This document shows, piece after piece, positions 26,374 through 36,792 of a stretch of 64,000 nucleotides of DNA. Below the pieces are notes generated by a model. The model made no database searches, had not been told where the DNA came from, and worked only from the letters and a program-made list of their open reading frames with translations. The stretch comes from an uncultured Clostridia bacterium (GTDB taxonomy: Bacteria > Bacillota > Clostridia > Monoglobales > Monoglobaceae). Both the position numbers and the translations under genes were made by a program. Positions within the stretch are counted from its first letter, which is position 1. Every line of letters starts with the position of its first letter. Where the stretch lies: NCBI GenBank assembly GCA_947625905.1, contig CANQQJ010000002.1:1-64000 (forward strand), written 5' to 3'.

Positions 26374-27613
26374 ATAATTCCTCCCAATTCAAAATGCGTT
26401 TAAGATATGGATCCGCACCATATCTTCCTTCCAAATATCGCTTGTTATAAGACTCATCGTTTCTTGTCTTTGTCCCGTCACTTTTTTTGAATGATACAAG
26501 CGAATAAAGATTTGAATTGTGTTCGGCATCAAGTGCGCAGAACCATATTTCATCTCGTCTGAATATACCGGAATTCATCGTTGTCAAATCATGCGATGTC
26601 AGCAATAATTGTGCACCGCGCTTGTTTATCTCATTATTTGTAAACAATCTGATTATATATTCCAACAATTTGGGATGAAGTTTTGCATCCATTTCATCGG
26701 CAATAATTAAATTTCCGTTCAGTAAGCCTTCAACCATTCTGGGTATTAAACTAAACATTTTCTGAGTCCCGCTTGATTCTTCTTTAAACGATATTTCCGT
26801 GTTTCCTTCGGGGATGGTATGCATTACAAAAATATCCTTAATTGATTTGTCATCGCCTCGTTCTATTCGATAATCCGATATGTCAATATCCATTTCGTTT
26901 AACATATTCAGAAAAAGCTTTTTATACTTTTGATCCGACAAAACAGGTATTTTCCTATCCGCTAAAGCTGCATTATAATTAAAATAGTACATCCGTCCAA
27001 ACCACGAAATCGCATTACCTACCATTTCAATATCATAATTTATAAAGATATACGACAAAAGCGACATTGTATTCTTTATTTTATCTGCAGCAACCCCATC
27101 TAAAACAGGGCCTAAATAACAATCATCTATGCTGCGTTCAAAAATTATTAAAGGCTCAGAACTTGAAGTTTCGCGTGCATACAAATTTTCTTCGATTATT
27201 TCCCCATGAAGCAATTGCAATTGATATTTATACTCTATGTTATTTTGTCTGAATAATATATCAAAGCAATTCGGTTTATCTTTGCAATGTGAATCAAATT
27301 TAAAACATTTGTCGTTCATTTTAATTGCGTTTAAGAAATTCTCATCTTTAGCAATAAACTTTTCATCACTTGTTCCACTAAGCAAAACGATTGGACGCAT
27401 AATAAAATCGCGCAAATAAATCAACGCTTCCAATACAGTTGACTTTCCTCCGCCGTTAGGGCCATAGAGTGCAGCTACGGGAAGAAAGGTTTCATCGTCA
27501 TTTGAGTCAGTAATTAAACTGTTATTGTGCTCTTGGATACGTGCCGGAGTAAAATCCAATGTAACCTCATCTCTAAATGATTTGAAATTACTGAACGTAA
27601 ATTGGCTTAACAT
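26366..27613 (-). CDS. rloA: RloA-like AAA15 ATPase
   Basis: The 415-residue protein is an ABC/SMC-like AAA15 ATPase. It has an N-terminal SNFKSFRD segment, Walker A GPNGGGKST at residues 51-59, the signature-like ESSGTQKMFSL near 279, Walker B LIIADE at 302-307 and the H-switch TSHD at 339-342. No nuclease domain is fused, so it is the sensor/motor partner of the RloB-like protein that follows. The start is preceded by AAGGAG, and a promoter lies at 27657-27685. In the related PARIS pair the ATPase senses a phage protein and releases the Toprim effector; by analogy this pair may act in abortive infection. Confidence 0.82.
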   Translation of the reverse strand: MLSQFTFSNFKSFRDEVTLDFTPARIQEHNNSLITDSNDDETFLPVAALYGPNGGGKSTVLEALIYLRDFIMRPIVLLSGTSDEKFIAKDENFLNAIKMNDKCFKFDSHCKDKPNCFDILFRQNNIEYKYQLQLLHGEIIEENLYARETSSSEPLIIFERSIDDCYLGPVLDGVAADKIKNTMSLLSYIFINYDIEMVGNAISWFGRMYYFNYNAALADRKIPVLSDQKYKKLFLNMLNEMDIDISDYRIERGDDKSIKDIFVMHTIPEGNTEISFKEESSGTQKMFSLIPRMVEGLLNGNLIIADEMDAKLHPKLLEYIIRLFTNNEINKRGAQLLLTSHDLTTMNSGIFRRDEIWFCALDAEHNSNLYSLVSFKKSDGTKTRNDESYNKRYLEGRYGADPYLKRILNWEELYE

Positions 27614-27656
27614 AATAACTCTCCTTAAAACTATATTTTGAAAATATATTATTTAC

Positions 27657-27685
27657 ATCATATCACACTTTATTTATTTTTTCAA
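27657..27685 (-). promoter_or_regulatory. Promoter of rloA-rloB
   Basis: On the minus strand TTGAAA is followed after 17 bases by TATGAT, about 40 bases before the rloA start. Confidence 0.55.
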
Positions 27686-28525
27686 GAGTTTATGAGATTT
27701 TTTCTCACAAAATTATAATCTCAATATAAATACGAAAATGTTGCCCGCATATATGATCTTTCCTTTGTGGTATTTGGCATGTCAATGTAAAAATTGCAAT
27801 TAATACAATAATTACAAGCAATGTAACTAAAATTCCGAAAAAATATTTTTCATCACGGCATCGCTCTTTTCCTTAAATCTTAAACAAAATGTTATGTGTT
27901 TTGAAAGTAAGTAAAGTGATCAACCGTTCTTACGTTTTGGCTCTGCCTTTTAGATAGGCATATTTTATTTATGCCCAAATGTTTCTCCGCACAGAATATT
28001 CCGCACTTACAACTATGACTGCCAAATATATAACACCATAATATGATAAATATTTCGAGTTAAAAATCAATTATACAAACGTGGACATTTAAGACTTTAA
28101 TTTTGGGGTTGGTAATATAATTATACTACCATAGCTGGTTTTTAAAAATTCAAGGCTTAAAAATAACGTTTTTACGTGGGTTTTGGAAGTCTATCTTTCC
28201 ACTACTGCGTGACATCTGCCCCTATTTTTTATTATAGTTATATTCTTTTATTGCTTGATTTATCTCGGCCTCAAAAACAAACGATTTCACCGCAGTTTTA
28301 AGGGTATAAAATGCGGACATAAGACACAGAAAAACGGATAGAGCATAGATTTCTCTATCCGTTTTAAATTTTACCCTGTTTGGCAGACTTCGTAATTTGA
28401 TATTACTGTCTTATGGAAATCCCCCAAAAGGGACCTCTTTTTTTGTGTAAAACAGCCAAAGGCGTAAAACGGCTAAGTAAAATATGAATATTATGCCGAA
28501 AATAAGAATATAAGGCAAAAAAAGA
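27686..28525. other. AT-rich gap right of the defence pair
   Basis: I see no intact gene. A hydrophobic frame on the minus strand (about 27720-27880, including FGILVTLLVIIVLIAIFTL) lacks any usual start codon. Another minus-strand fragment near 28230-28290 (FEAEINQAIKEYNYNKK before a stop) resembles the end of an integrase-core transposase. A strong hairpin lies at 28331-28365. These look like decayed mobile DNA. Confidence 0.4.
28326..28365 (-). terminator. Orphan strong hairpin terminator
   Basis: AAAACGGATAGAG and CTCTATCCGTTTT form 13 perfect pairs around a nine-base loop, with T-rich sequence on both sides and the better run on the minus strand. No gene is obviously served. A weak minus-strand promoter (TTGCCT, 17 bases, CATAAT near 28490-28520) could feed a small RNA ending here. 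Confidence 0.45.
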
Positions 28526-28554
28526 TTGACATTCGTAAGATTACGTTGTAAAAT
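28526..28554 (+). promoter_or_regulatory. Promoter of surface glycan cluster
   Basis: TTGACA and TAAAAT are 17 bases apart, giving a start near 28561 and a leader of about 60 nt before the first glycosyltransferase. Confidence 0.75.
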
Positions 28555-28623
28555 AGTTAATATGGATTAATATGTAATAAATGGAAAAATGCGCTGAAAA
28601 CGCGAAATTTGGGAGTGTTGGCG

Positions 28624-29568
28624 GTGAGCGACAAGCTGCTTTCGGTGATAATACCGATCTTTAACGAAGTGAATATCGAGCGCGGAATAAGACGCACTGC
28701 AAACGTTCTCAAGGGCGCGGATATCCCGTATGAGATAATCATGATCGACGATGGCTCCAAAAACGGCGCTTGGGCCGAGATAACACAAATTTGCAAGAAA
28801 TACGACAATATGCGGGGTATCTCGTTTTCGCGCAATTTCGGAAAAGAAAACGCGCTTTGTGCCGGGCTCGACGCGGCGAAAGGGGCCTGTGCTGTATGTC
28901 TCGATTCAGATATGCAGTTCCCACCCGAGGTCATTCCCGATATGTACAAGCTCTGGCTGGACGGATATGAGATGGTGCTGGGCGTCAAAAAGCAGCGCCA
29001 GAACGAGGGCCTTTTGTACCGCTTGTGCTCCAACACGTTTTATTCGGCGCTAAAGAAGATGTCGGGCATAGACCTTAAAAACGGCTCCGACTTTCGGCTG
29101 ATAGACCGCGCGGCGATCGACGCCTGGAAGTCGATGCCCGAGAGGCAGACGTTTTTCAGAGGCATGTCGTCGTGGGTCGGTTTTAAGACAGTGACATACG
29201 AGTTCGACGTGGCCGACCGCGAGGAGGGCGAGTCGAAATGGTCCTTGGGCGGACTTATGAGGCTGGCGATCGACGCGGTCACGTCTTATACAGCGGTGCC
29301 GCTGTACGCGGCGACGTTTTTCGGAATAATATTTTTCCTGTTCGCGATAGCGATGGGCATACAAACGCTCTGCATGTTCTTTACGGGCAAAGCGCAGGGC
29401 GGATTCACAACTGTCATAATGCTGCTTTTGATAATTGGCGCTATAATAATGATATGTCTGGGCATTATCGGAATATATTTAAAAAAAATATACGAGGAAG
29501 TTAAGGCCAGGCCGAGATATATAGTAAGCAAAACAACAGCGAGCGAAAAATTCGGAAACGAAAGCTAG
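28624..29568 (+). CDS. GT2 polyprenyl-phosphate sugar transferase (GtrB/DPM-like)
   Basis: The 314-residue protein has an N-terminal GT-A domain (LLSVIIPIFNE, MIDDGSKNGAW, GISFSRNFGKENALCAGLD, VCLDSDMQFPPEV with the DxD-like SDMQ). A C-terminal pair of membrane helices (about residues 230-290) follows, as in GtrB, ArnC and DPM1-like enzymes. It would load a sugar from a nucleotide donor onto undecaprenyl phosphate at the inner face. The GTG at 28624 is chosen because GGGAGTG lies six bases upstream. It heads an operon with GtrA-like and GT-C-like proteins that could flip and use the lipid-linked sugar. Confidence 0.87.
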   Translation: MSDKLLSVIIPIFNEVNIERGIRRTANVLKGADIPYEIIMIDDGSKNGAWAEITQICKKYDNMRGISFSRNFGKENALCAGLDAAKGACAVCLDSDMQFPPEVIPDMYKLWLDGYEMVLGVKKQRQNEGLLYRLCSNTFYSALKKMSGIDLKNGSDFRLIDRAAIDAWKSMPERQTFFRGMSSWVGFKTVTYEFDVADREEGESKWSLGGLMRLAIDAVTSYTAVPLYAATFFGIIFFLFAIAMGIQTLCMFFTGKAQGGFTTVIMLLLIIGAIIMICLGIIGIYLKKIYEEVKARPRYIVSKTTASEKFGNES

Positions 29569-29580
29569 GGGAGAGAAAAA

Positions 29581-31320
29581 GTGACAAACGCTTTAAGTAT
29601 TTTGAATAAAATATTTCTCGCCGCGGCGATCGTCTGTGCGGTTCTTGCCGCGCTGAATTACGCCGCGCGCGCGTTGAGCGGGCGCGAGGCGAAAGCGCCG
29701 GGTCGAGCGCCCGCGGGGAATACGCGGATAAAATATTTCCGGCCGAATGATATTTCTTTCAGCCCGCGGACTTATTATATAATTCTGGGAATAATCGCGT
29801 TTATCGGCGTCGCGATTCGAGTTTGGCAGTTCGGGTCGGTTCCCGGAGGTTTCAACCAGGACGGCGCGATGGCGGCTGTTGACGCTAAGGCGCTCGCCGA
29901 TCATGCCACCGACCGCTTCGGCACTTTTATGCCCGCGCATCTTTATGCCTGGGGCTACGGACAAATGAGCTCGCTGCTCTCGTATATGACGGCGGTGTTT
30001 GTGAAGATGTTCGGCCTCGGCCCGATAACCGCGAGACTGCCGCAGCTTATTATGAGCGTCGCGGGAGGCGTGTTCTTTTATCTGTTTATCCGCGACATAT
30101 TCGGCAAGGGCGCGGGCTTGATCGCCGCGGCTTTTGTCGCGATAAATCCATGGCAGCTGGTCCAGAGCCGCTGGGCTCTTGACTGTAACCTGCTGCCCCA
30201 CTTCTTTATGGGCGGACTGTATTTTCTGAACAAAGGCCTGACCGGCAAAAGCAGATACACCTATATTTCAATGATATTCTTCGCGCTGTGTATGTACTGC
30301 TACGGCATAACGATATACACAATACCCGTGTTTTTGCTCACGGCCTGCGTATATTATCTGATCAGAAAAAGGCTCAGCGTCAAGGACGCTTTGATATCTG
30401 CCGCAGTGTATCTGGCGATCGCCTGGCCGTTTTTGCTGACTATGGCGGTCAACTTCTTTAAATGGGACACGATCGAGCTGCCGTTTGTCACTATCCAGTA
30501 TTTTTCGGGCAGCGTGCGCTCAAATGATATACTTCTGTTTTCCGACACGCCGATGAAGCAGCTCGCCGCGAATGTCAAAGCGCTGCTCAATACCACGCTG
30601 CTTCAGAAAAAAGACCTGCCCTGGAACGACATAGCGGGCTTCGGAACCATGTTCCTTTTCACAATGCCGTTTTTCTTCGCGGGGTTTATCGAGTTTTTCC
30701 GCCGCAAAACCGACGGCGCGAAAGGACTTGCGCTGCTGGCGCTGCTGACCGGGATATGGGCGGGACTGCTGACCAACAACGTTAACGTCAACAGGATCAA
30801 TATAGTGTATTACGGAATCATGATGTTCTCGGTTTTGGGAATTTATTTTGTGACGACCGAGATAAAATATCTTAAATGGCCCGCGCTCGGAATATACGCC
30901 GTTATGGGCATACTGCTTGTGACGACATACTTCGGCTCGTATGCCGACATGATAAAGGGTCAGTTCTACTACGGATTCGGCGACGCGCTTGCCGAGGCCG
31001 AGGAAAGCGGCGCGGACAAAATCTACGTCACCGCCGACGCGCAGGGCAAGGGCTACTCAAACGTCAGCGAGATACTGACGATGTTTTACGATAAGACCGA
31101 CGCGGAGTATTTTCAGGGCAAGACCAACGAGGACCACGGCAAGCGGCTGCTGCCGTATAAGCAGCGGTTCACCTATGTGAGCATGAGCCCGCAGGTGGTG
31201 AGCGCCTCGCAAAACGAGGACGCGGCATATTTGATCATGGCAAGCGACAGGACGTATTTTGATCAAAGCAAATATAACATAACGCCGCACGGAAATTTCT
31301 GCTCCGTGACAAAGAAATAG
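29581..31320 (+). CDS. GT-C membrane glycosyltransferase (ArnT/PMT-like)
   Basis: The 579-residue protein has one N-terminal helix, then about ten to twelve membrane helices and a soluble C-terminal tail of about 110 residues. The loop VPGGFNQDGAMAAVDAKALA near residue 85 carries the acidic residue typical of the first outer loop of GT39/GT83 (PMT, ArnT) enzymes, and PWQLVQSRWALDCNLLPHFF near 185 matches the family. Such enzymes move a sugar from a polyprenyl-phosphate carrier to a surface acceptor. The GTG start follows GGGGAGAG, 12 bases after the GtrB-like gene. The acceptor is unknown. Confidence 0.75.
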   Translation: MTNALSILNKIFLAAAIVCAVLAALNYAARALSGREAKAPGRAPAGNTRIKYFRPNDISFSPRTYYIILGIIAFIGVAIRVWQFGSVPGGFNQDGAMAAVDAKALADHATDRFGTFMPAHLYAWGYGQMSSLLSYMTAVFVKMFGLGPITARLPQLIMSVAGGVFFYLFIRDIFGKGAGLIAAAFVAINPWQLVQSRWALDCNLLPHFFMGGLYFLNKGLTGKSRYTYISMIFFALCMYCYGITIYTIPVFLLTACVYYLIRKRLSVKDALISAAVYLAIAWPFLLTMAVNFFKWDTIELPFVTIQYFSGSVRSNDILLFSDTPMKQLAANVKALLNTTLLQKKDLPWNDIAGFGTMFLFTMPFFFAGFIEFFRRKTDGAKGLALLALLTGIWAGLLTNNVNVNRINIVYYGIMMFSVLGIYFVTTEIKYLKWPALGIYAVMGILLVTTYFGSYADMIKGQFYYGFGDALAEAEESGADKIYVTADAQGKGYSNVSEILTMFYDKTDAEYFQGKTNEDHGKRLLPYKQRFTYVSMSPQVVSASQNEDAAYLIMASDRTYFDQSKYNITPHGNFCSVTKK

Positions 31321-31385
31321 CTCGGGCGGGGATGCTTAAACCGCCGCGCTTAAACAAGACGGCGGATCATCAGAAGGGAAAAAAT

Positions 31386-31832
31386 ATGAAAGAATTTTTT
31401 GACGCGCTTAAAAGGTTTGACATGAACGCTCTTTTCCGCGCGGAGACAACGAACGGATTTATACAGTTTTTCAGATATATATTTGTCGGCGGGATCGCGT
31501 TTGTGGCCGATGCCGGCGCGCTGTGGCTGTGCGAAAAGTTCATGCATTATTTGATAGCCGCGGCGATCGCGTTTGTGTTCGGCCTGGTTGTCAATTATGT
31601 GCTGTCGGTGTGCTTTGTTTTCAGCGACGGCGAGCGCACGACAAGCAGGACCGCTGAGTTTATAATTTACGCGGTTATCGGCGTTATCGGTCTGGGGCTC
31701 ACCGAGCTTATCATGTGGCTGTTTACCGATGTGATAGGGATCTACTTCCTGCTTTCAAAGATCGTCGCGGCGGCGATCGTGCTTGTCTGGAACTTTGTGG
31801 CGAGGAAGAAGATCATATATACAAAGAAATAA
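31386..31832 (+). CDS. GtrA-family membrane protein
   Basis: The 148-residue protein has four membrane helices and the GtrA signature (FFRYIFVGGIAFVADAGALW early, then VVNYVLSVCFVF and VWNFVARKKIIY at the end). GtrA-like proteins are thought to flip lipid-linked sugars made by a GtrB partner, which is present two genes upstream. I choose ATG 31386, preceded by AGAAGGGAA, over an upstream in-frame ATG without a ribosome site. Confidence 0.85.
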   Translation: MKEFFDALKRFDMNALFRAETTNGFIQFFRYIFVGGIAFVADAGALWLCEKFMHYLIAAAIAFVFGLVVNYVLSVCFVFSDGERTTSRTAEFIIYAVIGVIGLGLTELIMWLFTDVIGIYFLLSKIVAAAIVLVWNFVARKKIIYTKK

Positions 31833-31853
31833 GAGACAGAAAGGTAGTTTTTT

Positions 31854-33398
31854 ATGAAAAAAGCAGTAATAATCGGCGCGGGACCCGCGGGCCTGACCGC
31901 CGCGCACGAGCTCTTGAGCAGGTCAAAGGAATACGACGTGACGATCCTTGAGGAAAGCGACAGAATTGGCGGCATTTCTCAGACGGTCAGATACAAGGGC
32001 AACAGGATGGATATAGGCGGACACCGATTTTTCTCAAAGGACGACCGCGTCACCGAGTGGTGGTACAACATACTGCCGCCCCAGGGCGCGCCGTCCAAGG
32101 ATGATATCCTGCTCGGCCGCTGGCGTGAGTACCAAGAGGGCGGGGCCGATCCCGAAAAGACCAACAACGTTATGCTGAAAAGAAACCGCGTGTCCAGAAT
32201 ATACTATGACGGCAAGTTCTTTGATTATCCCGTTACCATGAAATGGGAGACGATAAAGAACATGGGCTTTTTTACGACCGTGAAGGCGGGATTTTCGTAC
32301 CTGGGAGCTACGGCTAAAAAACTGCCCGAGGACTCGCTCGAAAACTTTTATATAAACCGTTTCGGCAAGGTGCTCTACTCGATGTTCTTCGAGGGTTACA
32401 CCGAAAAGCTGTGGGGCAGGCACCCGAAATATATTTCCGCCGACTGGGGCTCGCAGCGCGTAAAGGGGCTTTCGATCAAGGCTGTTATAAAAGACATGTT
32501 CGGCAAGATATTCGGCGGCAAGAACAAGAAGGTAGAGACCTCGCTGATCGAGGAGTATATCTATCCCAAGCTCGGCCCGGGCCAGCTGTGGGAGACCGTG
32601 CGCGACAGAGCGGCCGAGATGGGTGCCAATGTCAAGATGAACTGCCCGGTCGTTAAGATAAACGAGAAGGACGGAAAAATAAGCGGCGTTGAGTATATAG
32701 AAAACGGCGAGCGAAAGACAATGGAGTGCGACGTGCTGATCTCGTCCATGCCGGTCAAGGACCTGCTCGGCGCGTTCACAAGCCCGGAGCCAGAAATGAA
32801 GAAGATCGCCGACGGCCTGCCGTACCGCGACTTTATCACGGTGGGACTTTTGGTCGACAAGCTCAAGCTTGAAAACAAAACGGATATAAAGACCGTGGGA
32901 AATATCGTGCCCGACTGCTGGATATACGTGCAGGACACGTCGGTCAAACTGGGCAGGATACAGATATTCAACAACTGGTCGCCGTATATGGTCGAGGATT
33001 TTGAAAACAAGGTCTGGATAGGACTTGAGTATTTCTGCGACGAGGGCGACAAATACTGGAACATGAGCGACGAGGATTTTATCGAGTTCGCGAAGGGCGA
33101 GCTCGAGAAGATCGGAGTGATAGACCAAAAAGACGTGCTGGATGCTCACAGAGAGAGGGTCAAGAAAGCGTACCCGGCATATTTTGACACATATGACCGT
33201 ATGGACGAGCTTATCGAGTATCTAAACGGCTATGAGAATCTTTACTGCGTGGGCAGAAACGGCCAGCACCGCTACAACAACATGGACCACTCGATGGTTA
33301 CGTCGTTTGAGACGGTTGACGCGATACTTGAGCACAAGACCGACAAGTCGCCGATCTGGAACGTGAACACCGAGGAGGAATACCACGAGTCAAAGTAA
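31854..33398 (+). CDS. FAD-dependent amine-oxidase/mutase-like enzyme
   Basis: The 514-residue protein begins with the dinucleotide fold [19 protein letters not shown] and the second FAD motif [15 protein letters not shown], followed by [12 protein letters not shown]. It resembles the protoporphyrinogen-oxidase/UDP-galactopyranose-mutase-like flavoproteins common in polysaccharide clusters; [16 protein letters not shown] near 180 is typical of these. The C-terminal [17 protein letters not shown] closes the flavin site. The substrate is probably a nucleotide or lipid-linked sugar, in keeping with its glycosyltransferase neighbours, but cannot be named from sequence. Confidence 0.78.
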   Translation: MKKAVIIGAGPAGLTAAHELLSRSKEYDVTILEESDRIGGISQTVRYKGNRMDIGGHRFFSKDDRVTEWWYNILPPQGAPSKDDILLGRWREYQEGGADPEKTNNVMLKRNRVSRIYYDGKFFDYPVTMKWETIKNMGFFTTVKAGFSYLGATAKKLPEDSLENFYINRFGKVLYSMFFEGYTEKLWGRHPKYISADWGSQRVKGLSIKAVIKDMFGKIFGGKNKKVETSLIEEYIYPKLGPGQLWETVRDRAAEMGANVKMNCPVVKINEKDGKISGVEYIENGERKTMECDVLISSMPVKDLLGAFTSPEPEMKKIADGLPYRDFITVGLLVDKLKLENKTDIKTVGNIVPDCWIYVQDTSVKLGRIQIFNNWSPYMVEDFENKVWIGLEYFCDEGDKYWNMSDEDFIEFAKGELEKIGVIDQKDVLDAHRERVKKAYPAYFDTYDRMDELIEYLNGYENLYCVGRNGQHRYNNMDHSMVTSFETVDAILEHKTDKSPIWNVNTEEEYHESK

Positions 33399-33463
33399 AG
33401 ACAGGCCTTGCCGCTGCCCGGCGGCCGATCGCGGCGAGTATCGGAAAAAAGGAGATTGAGTTT

Positions 33464-34948
33464 ATGAGGGTTAAAAATAAGGAATTATTAACGCGACTGC
33501 TGATGTGTTTGCTGCCGTTGTTGTTTATGGTCATTGTTAGATCTCTTAAGCTTAACAATGAAGCCGATATTAAGGTGATCATGAGACTGGCCCTTATGGC
33601 GATCGCGGCGTGGGGTGTTTATTCGGCATACCGCGGAAAGCTGAAGCCCGAATGTGCGGTTACGATGATTATTTTGGCGGCGATAGTTCTGCGCTGGGGA
33701 TATACGATGTATACTCCGACAGGCGTCAGAGCCTATGACATCGGACCTTTTGAAAAGACCGCGAACGGACACGCGGGATATATTTATAACATTTTATCGG
33801 GTCATTTGCCTGAGAGCAACGTGAACCAGTTTTATCATCCGCCGCTTTTTTATATGTTGTCAGCCGCGTTTATGAAAGCGGCCTCGCTGATCACGAGAAA
33901 AACTGAGATCGGAAATTTTTTGTATATGTCGCAAATGGTATCCTGCACGGCCGCGTGCCTGGTGCCGGTGTTCACGGACGAAATACTTAAACGTATGAAC
34001 GCGGGCGGATTTGTGAGAGCGGCGGCGCTGCTTTTGATCGCGGTGTTCCCGGCGCAGATCCTCGCCTCCGGCCGCGTTAACAATGACGCGCTTGTTCTTC
34101 TGCTTATGGTTATGGCGCTTTATTTTACGCTGCTTTGGCACAAAGAGCAAAAGATGAGCTATATTATCGGTATTGCGGTAACTATCGGAGCCGGAATGAT
34201 GACAAAGCTCAACGGCGGTCTGGTCGCTTTGGTTACCGGCCCGATCATGCTGTATCATCTGATAAAGACAATTCGCTCCAAAAACAAGGAGGATATAAAA
34301 AATATAATTATACAGCTCGCGGTGTTCGCCGTTATATGTTTCCCGCTGGGTTTGTGGTACCCGATAAGAAACTATATAAAGTTCGGACAGCCTCTTAACT
34401 ATGTGCTCGATCAAGGGAAAAATTCGTTTGTATACACGGGCGACGCGTCTTTTGCGGAAAAATGGCTGCACGTGCCGTTTCTGCATTTTAAGTAGAATCC
34501 TTATATGAATATGGGCGAGGACGTCAACGTCATTATGTCATTGATCAAGACCGGCGTGCACGGCGAATTTTCTTATAACGGCATGTCTGCCCTGCTGGCG
34601 TGGGGTCTTGATTATGTTCATACGGCCCTGCTCATATTGACGGTCGTCTCGGCGGTTTATGTGATAATAAAGCGCAGGGAGTTTGACAAAACGCAGATAT
34701 GGTCCGCCTTGTGGCTGTGGCTGCTGATGCTGGCGTCGTATATTCAGTTTAATTTTGCCTATCCGTATATGTGCACGGCGGACTTCAGATATATGCTGCT
34801 GTGGCAGCCCGCGTCCGCGGCGCTTATCGCGTATTTTACGGATAACTGCAGAATTAATTCGGATTCAAGGCCGCGCAGATATTCTTTCTATGTGTCGGCG
34901 GGCATTACGGCGTTATTCTGCGGTATGTGTGTGCTTCACTTCTGCTGA
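33464..34948 (+). pseudogene. GT-C-like membrane protein with in-frame amber stop
   Basis: Two pieces of one gene lie in the same frame, separated by a single TAG at 34493-34495: 343 codons, then NPYMNMGEDVNVIM and about 150 more residues. The first part has repeated membrane helices and the loop VRAYDIGPFEKTANGHAGYI with an outer-loop Asp, as in PMT/GT83-like enzymes; FYHPPLFYMLSAAF is typical. The stop most simply arises from CAG to TAG. Without suppression the product loses its last third. The start is set by GGAGATTG before ATG 33464. Confidence 0.7.
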
Positions 34949-35029
34949 CGCTGACGCCTCCGGCAGCGCCCAAAAGGGCATATTCGCGGCGCCGCGGCTC
35001 AAAAAATGAACGCCCGAATCGTGTTATAC

Positions 35030-35058
35030 TTGACATTATTTTATCTGTTTGATATAAT
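35030..35058 (+). promoter_or_regulatory. Promoter inside glycan cluster
   Basis: TTGACA and TATAAT are 17 bases apart, after the interrupted gene. It gives the last two membrane genes their own transcription. Confidence 0.75.
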
Positions 35059-35097
35059 ATGCTTCGTGTTTGATTATTAAAAAAGGACGGAACAACA

Positions 35098-36705
35098 ATG
35101 AAAATCGGGTATAAAAACCTTAAAATTATGGCGGTATTATACGCATTTGTGCCGATTATAATATTTTACGCGGGATGGCTGAATATAATATCGGCATTTT
35201 TATTCATTGCCTTATCTGCGGCCGCTGTTTTCTTTTTTATAAAAAACGCGTCCCACAAAGACGGAAAATTCAAATCGCTCACTCTGTCCAAAAAGAAAGC
35301 ATTATTGATCGCCGCCATAGCCTTCGTCTGGTGCTTTATGGCAGGCCAGGGTGGATTTGTGCATCAATCCGCGGATCATGTGGCCCGCAACGCTCTATTT
35401 AAAAATATTATATCACAGGATTGGCCCGTGACATATGACGGCGGAAATACCTTGATGTGCTACTACATCGCTCATTGGATGGTTCCCGCCGTGTTCGGAA
35501 AGCTTGTTTTGTTTATTTCCGGAAGCACGCGCGCGGCGTATATAGTCGGAAACATCGCGCTCCTGCTTTGGAGCGTATTCGGGTGCTGCATAGCGCTGTT
35601 CCTGGTCGCAATGATAACCAACACCGGAAAAAAGCCTATGGTCTTCATAGCGATATTTATGTTCATATTCTTCAGCGGACTGGATATCGTGGGAATTTTG
35701 CTTACAAAAAAAGTAAATATGATCAACGGCAACATGCATCTTGAGTGGTGGAACAAAATATGGATGCAGTACAGCTCGGTCACTACTTGTCTTTATTGGG
35801 TATACAATCAGAGCATTGTGTCTTGGATAATTACATTGTGCATAATCAACGAGACCAAGTTAAAAAACCTTGCGTTGCTCGCTGTATCGACTCTTTTGTA
35901 TGCTCCTCTGCCGTTTTTGGGCATAGTGATAATCTGTGTGCTCAAAGCGGTATCCGCTTTATGCAAGGCGATAAAAGCAAAGAATTTGGGCGCGTTTTTC
36001 AAAGACGCGTTTTCGCCGCAGAACGTTCTCGGATTCCTGTCCGTTGCGCCGGTTTGCGCTCTTTATTACACGGCCAACTCGATCATTGCGGGCTCCGAAG
36101 CAGCGGCTCAGGCGAGCGGAGGCGGAGGCGGGGGCGGCGCCGCCGCGAAAACGGGGTTCCGCGTTTTTGATGATTTTGATAAAGCTTTTAAAAATAAAGA
36201 TGTTGGCGCGCTGAAAAATTACGCAAAATGGTATGCCGCGTTTATGATACTTGAGGCAGGCTTATATGCGGGCATCGTCTTAAGGCGCGTCAAGCCGAAC
36301 ATTGTGCTTATCGGTACATTGGTTTCACTTTTGATAATACCGATATTTCAGCTTGGCCTAAGCGCGGATTTTTGTATGCGCGTTTCCATACCGGGCTTAG
36401 TATATTTGGCGGTTGCTTTTATACAGGTTGTTATGGCGGAAATGCCCGAATGGGGCGAGTACGGCAGCTTTAATAACTGTATGCGGCACAAAAAGCTGCT
36501 CGCCGCCGCTTTTGTCATATTTATTATCGGAGCGGTCACGCCCGCGACCGAGATAAAACGCGAATTTTTGGGCACCGTTACAACGCCGTACAGCGATATT
36601 ATGAAACATTTTGACGAAAGCGGTCCCATGAACGCTGATAATTTTGCCGCAAAAAATTATAAAAATTCTTACTTTTATAAATATTTATGCAAAAAATCGG
36701 ATTAG
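35098..36705 (+). CDS. Multi-pass GT-C-like membrane protein
   Basis: The 535-residue protein has about ten to twelve membrane helices and no soluble catalytic motif. The loop GQGGFVHQSADHVARNALFK with acidic and His residues after the second helix block resembles the first outer loop of GT-C glycosyltransferases. A low-complexity run of seven glycines followed by alanines (near residues 340-352) breaks a long loop. Ribosome site AAAGGACGG precedes the ATG. Function in surface polymer glycosylation is inferred from neighbours. Confidence 0.6.
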   Translation: MKIGYKNLKIMAVLYAFVPIIIFYAGWLNIISAFLFIALSAAAVFFFIKNASHKDGKFKSLTLSKKKALLIAAIAFVWCFMAGQGGFVHQSADHVARNALFKNIISQDWPVTYDGGNTLMCYYIAHWMVPAVFGKLVLFISGSTRAAYIVGNIALLLWSVFGCCIALFLVAMITNTGKKPMVFIAIFMFIFFSGLDIVGILLTKKVNMINGNMHLEWWNKIWMQYSSVTTCLYWVYNQSIVSWIITLCIINETKLKNLALLAVSTLLYAPLPFLGIVIICVLKAVSALCKAIKAKNLGAFFKDAFSPQNVLGFLSVAPVCALYYTANSIIAGSEAAAQASGGGGGGGAAAKTGFRVFDDFDKAFKNKDVGALKNYAKWYAAFMILEAGLYAGIVLRRVKPNIVLIGTLVSLLIIPIFQLGLSADFCMRVSIPGLVYLAVAFIQVVMAEMPEWGEYGSFNNCMRHKKLLAAAFVIFIIGAVTPATEIKREFLGTVTTPYSDIMKHFDESGPMNADNFAAKNYKNSYFYKYLCKKSD

Positions 36706-36792
36706 AACATGTCGGGCGGCAAAGCCGCGCATACGGCTTTCGGCGCCGATGGGCGCGGCTCGAATTTTAAATTTTGAGGATAAGGTGAAAAG

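Noticed and set aside
32034-33149. Long minus-strand frame opposite the FAD enzyme gene
   Set aside because: It mirrors a clearly conserved flavoprotein gene and has no start context. A similar shadow at 37285-38703 was rejected for the same reason.
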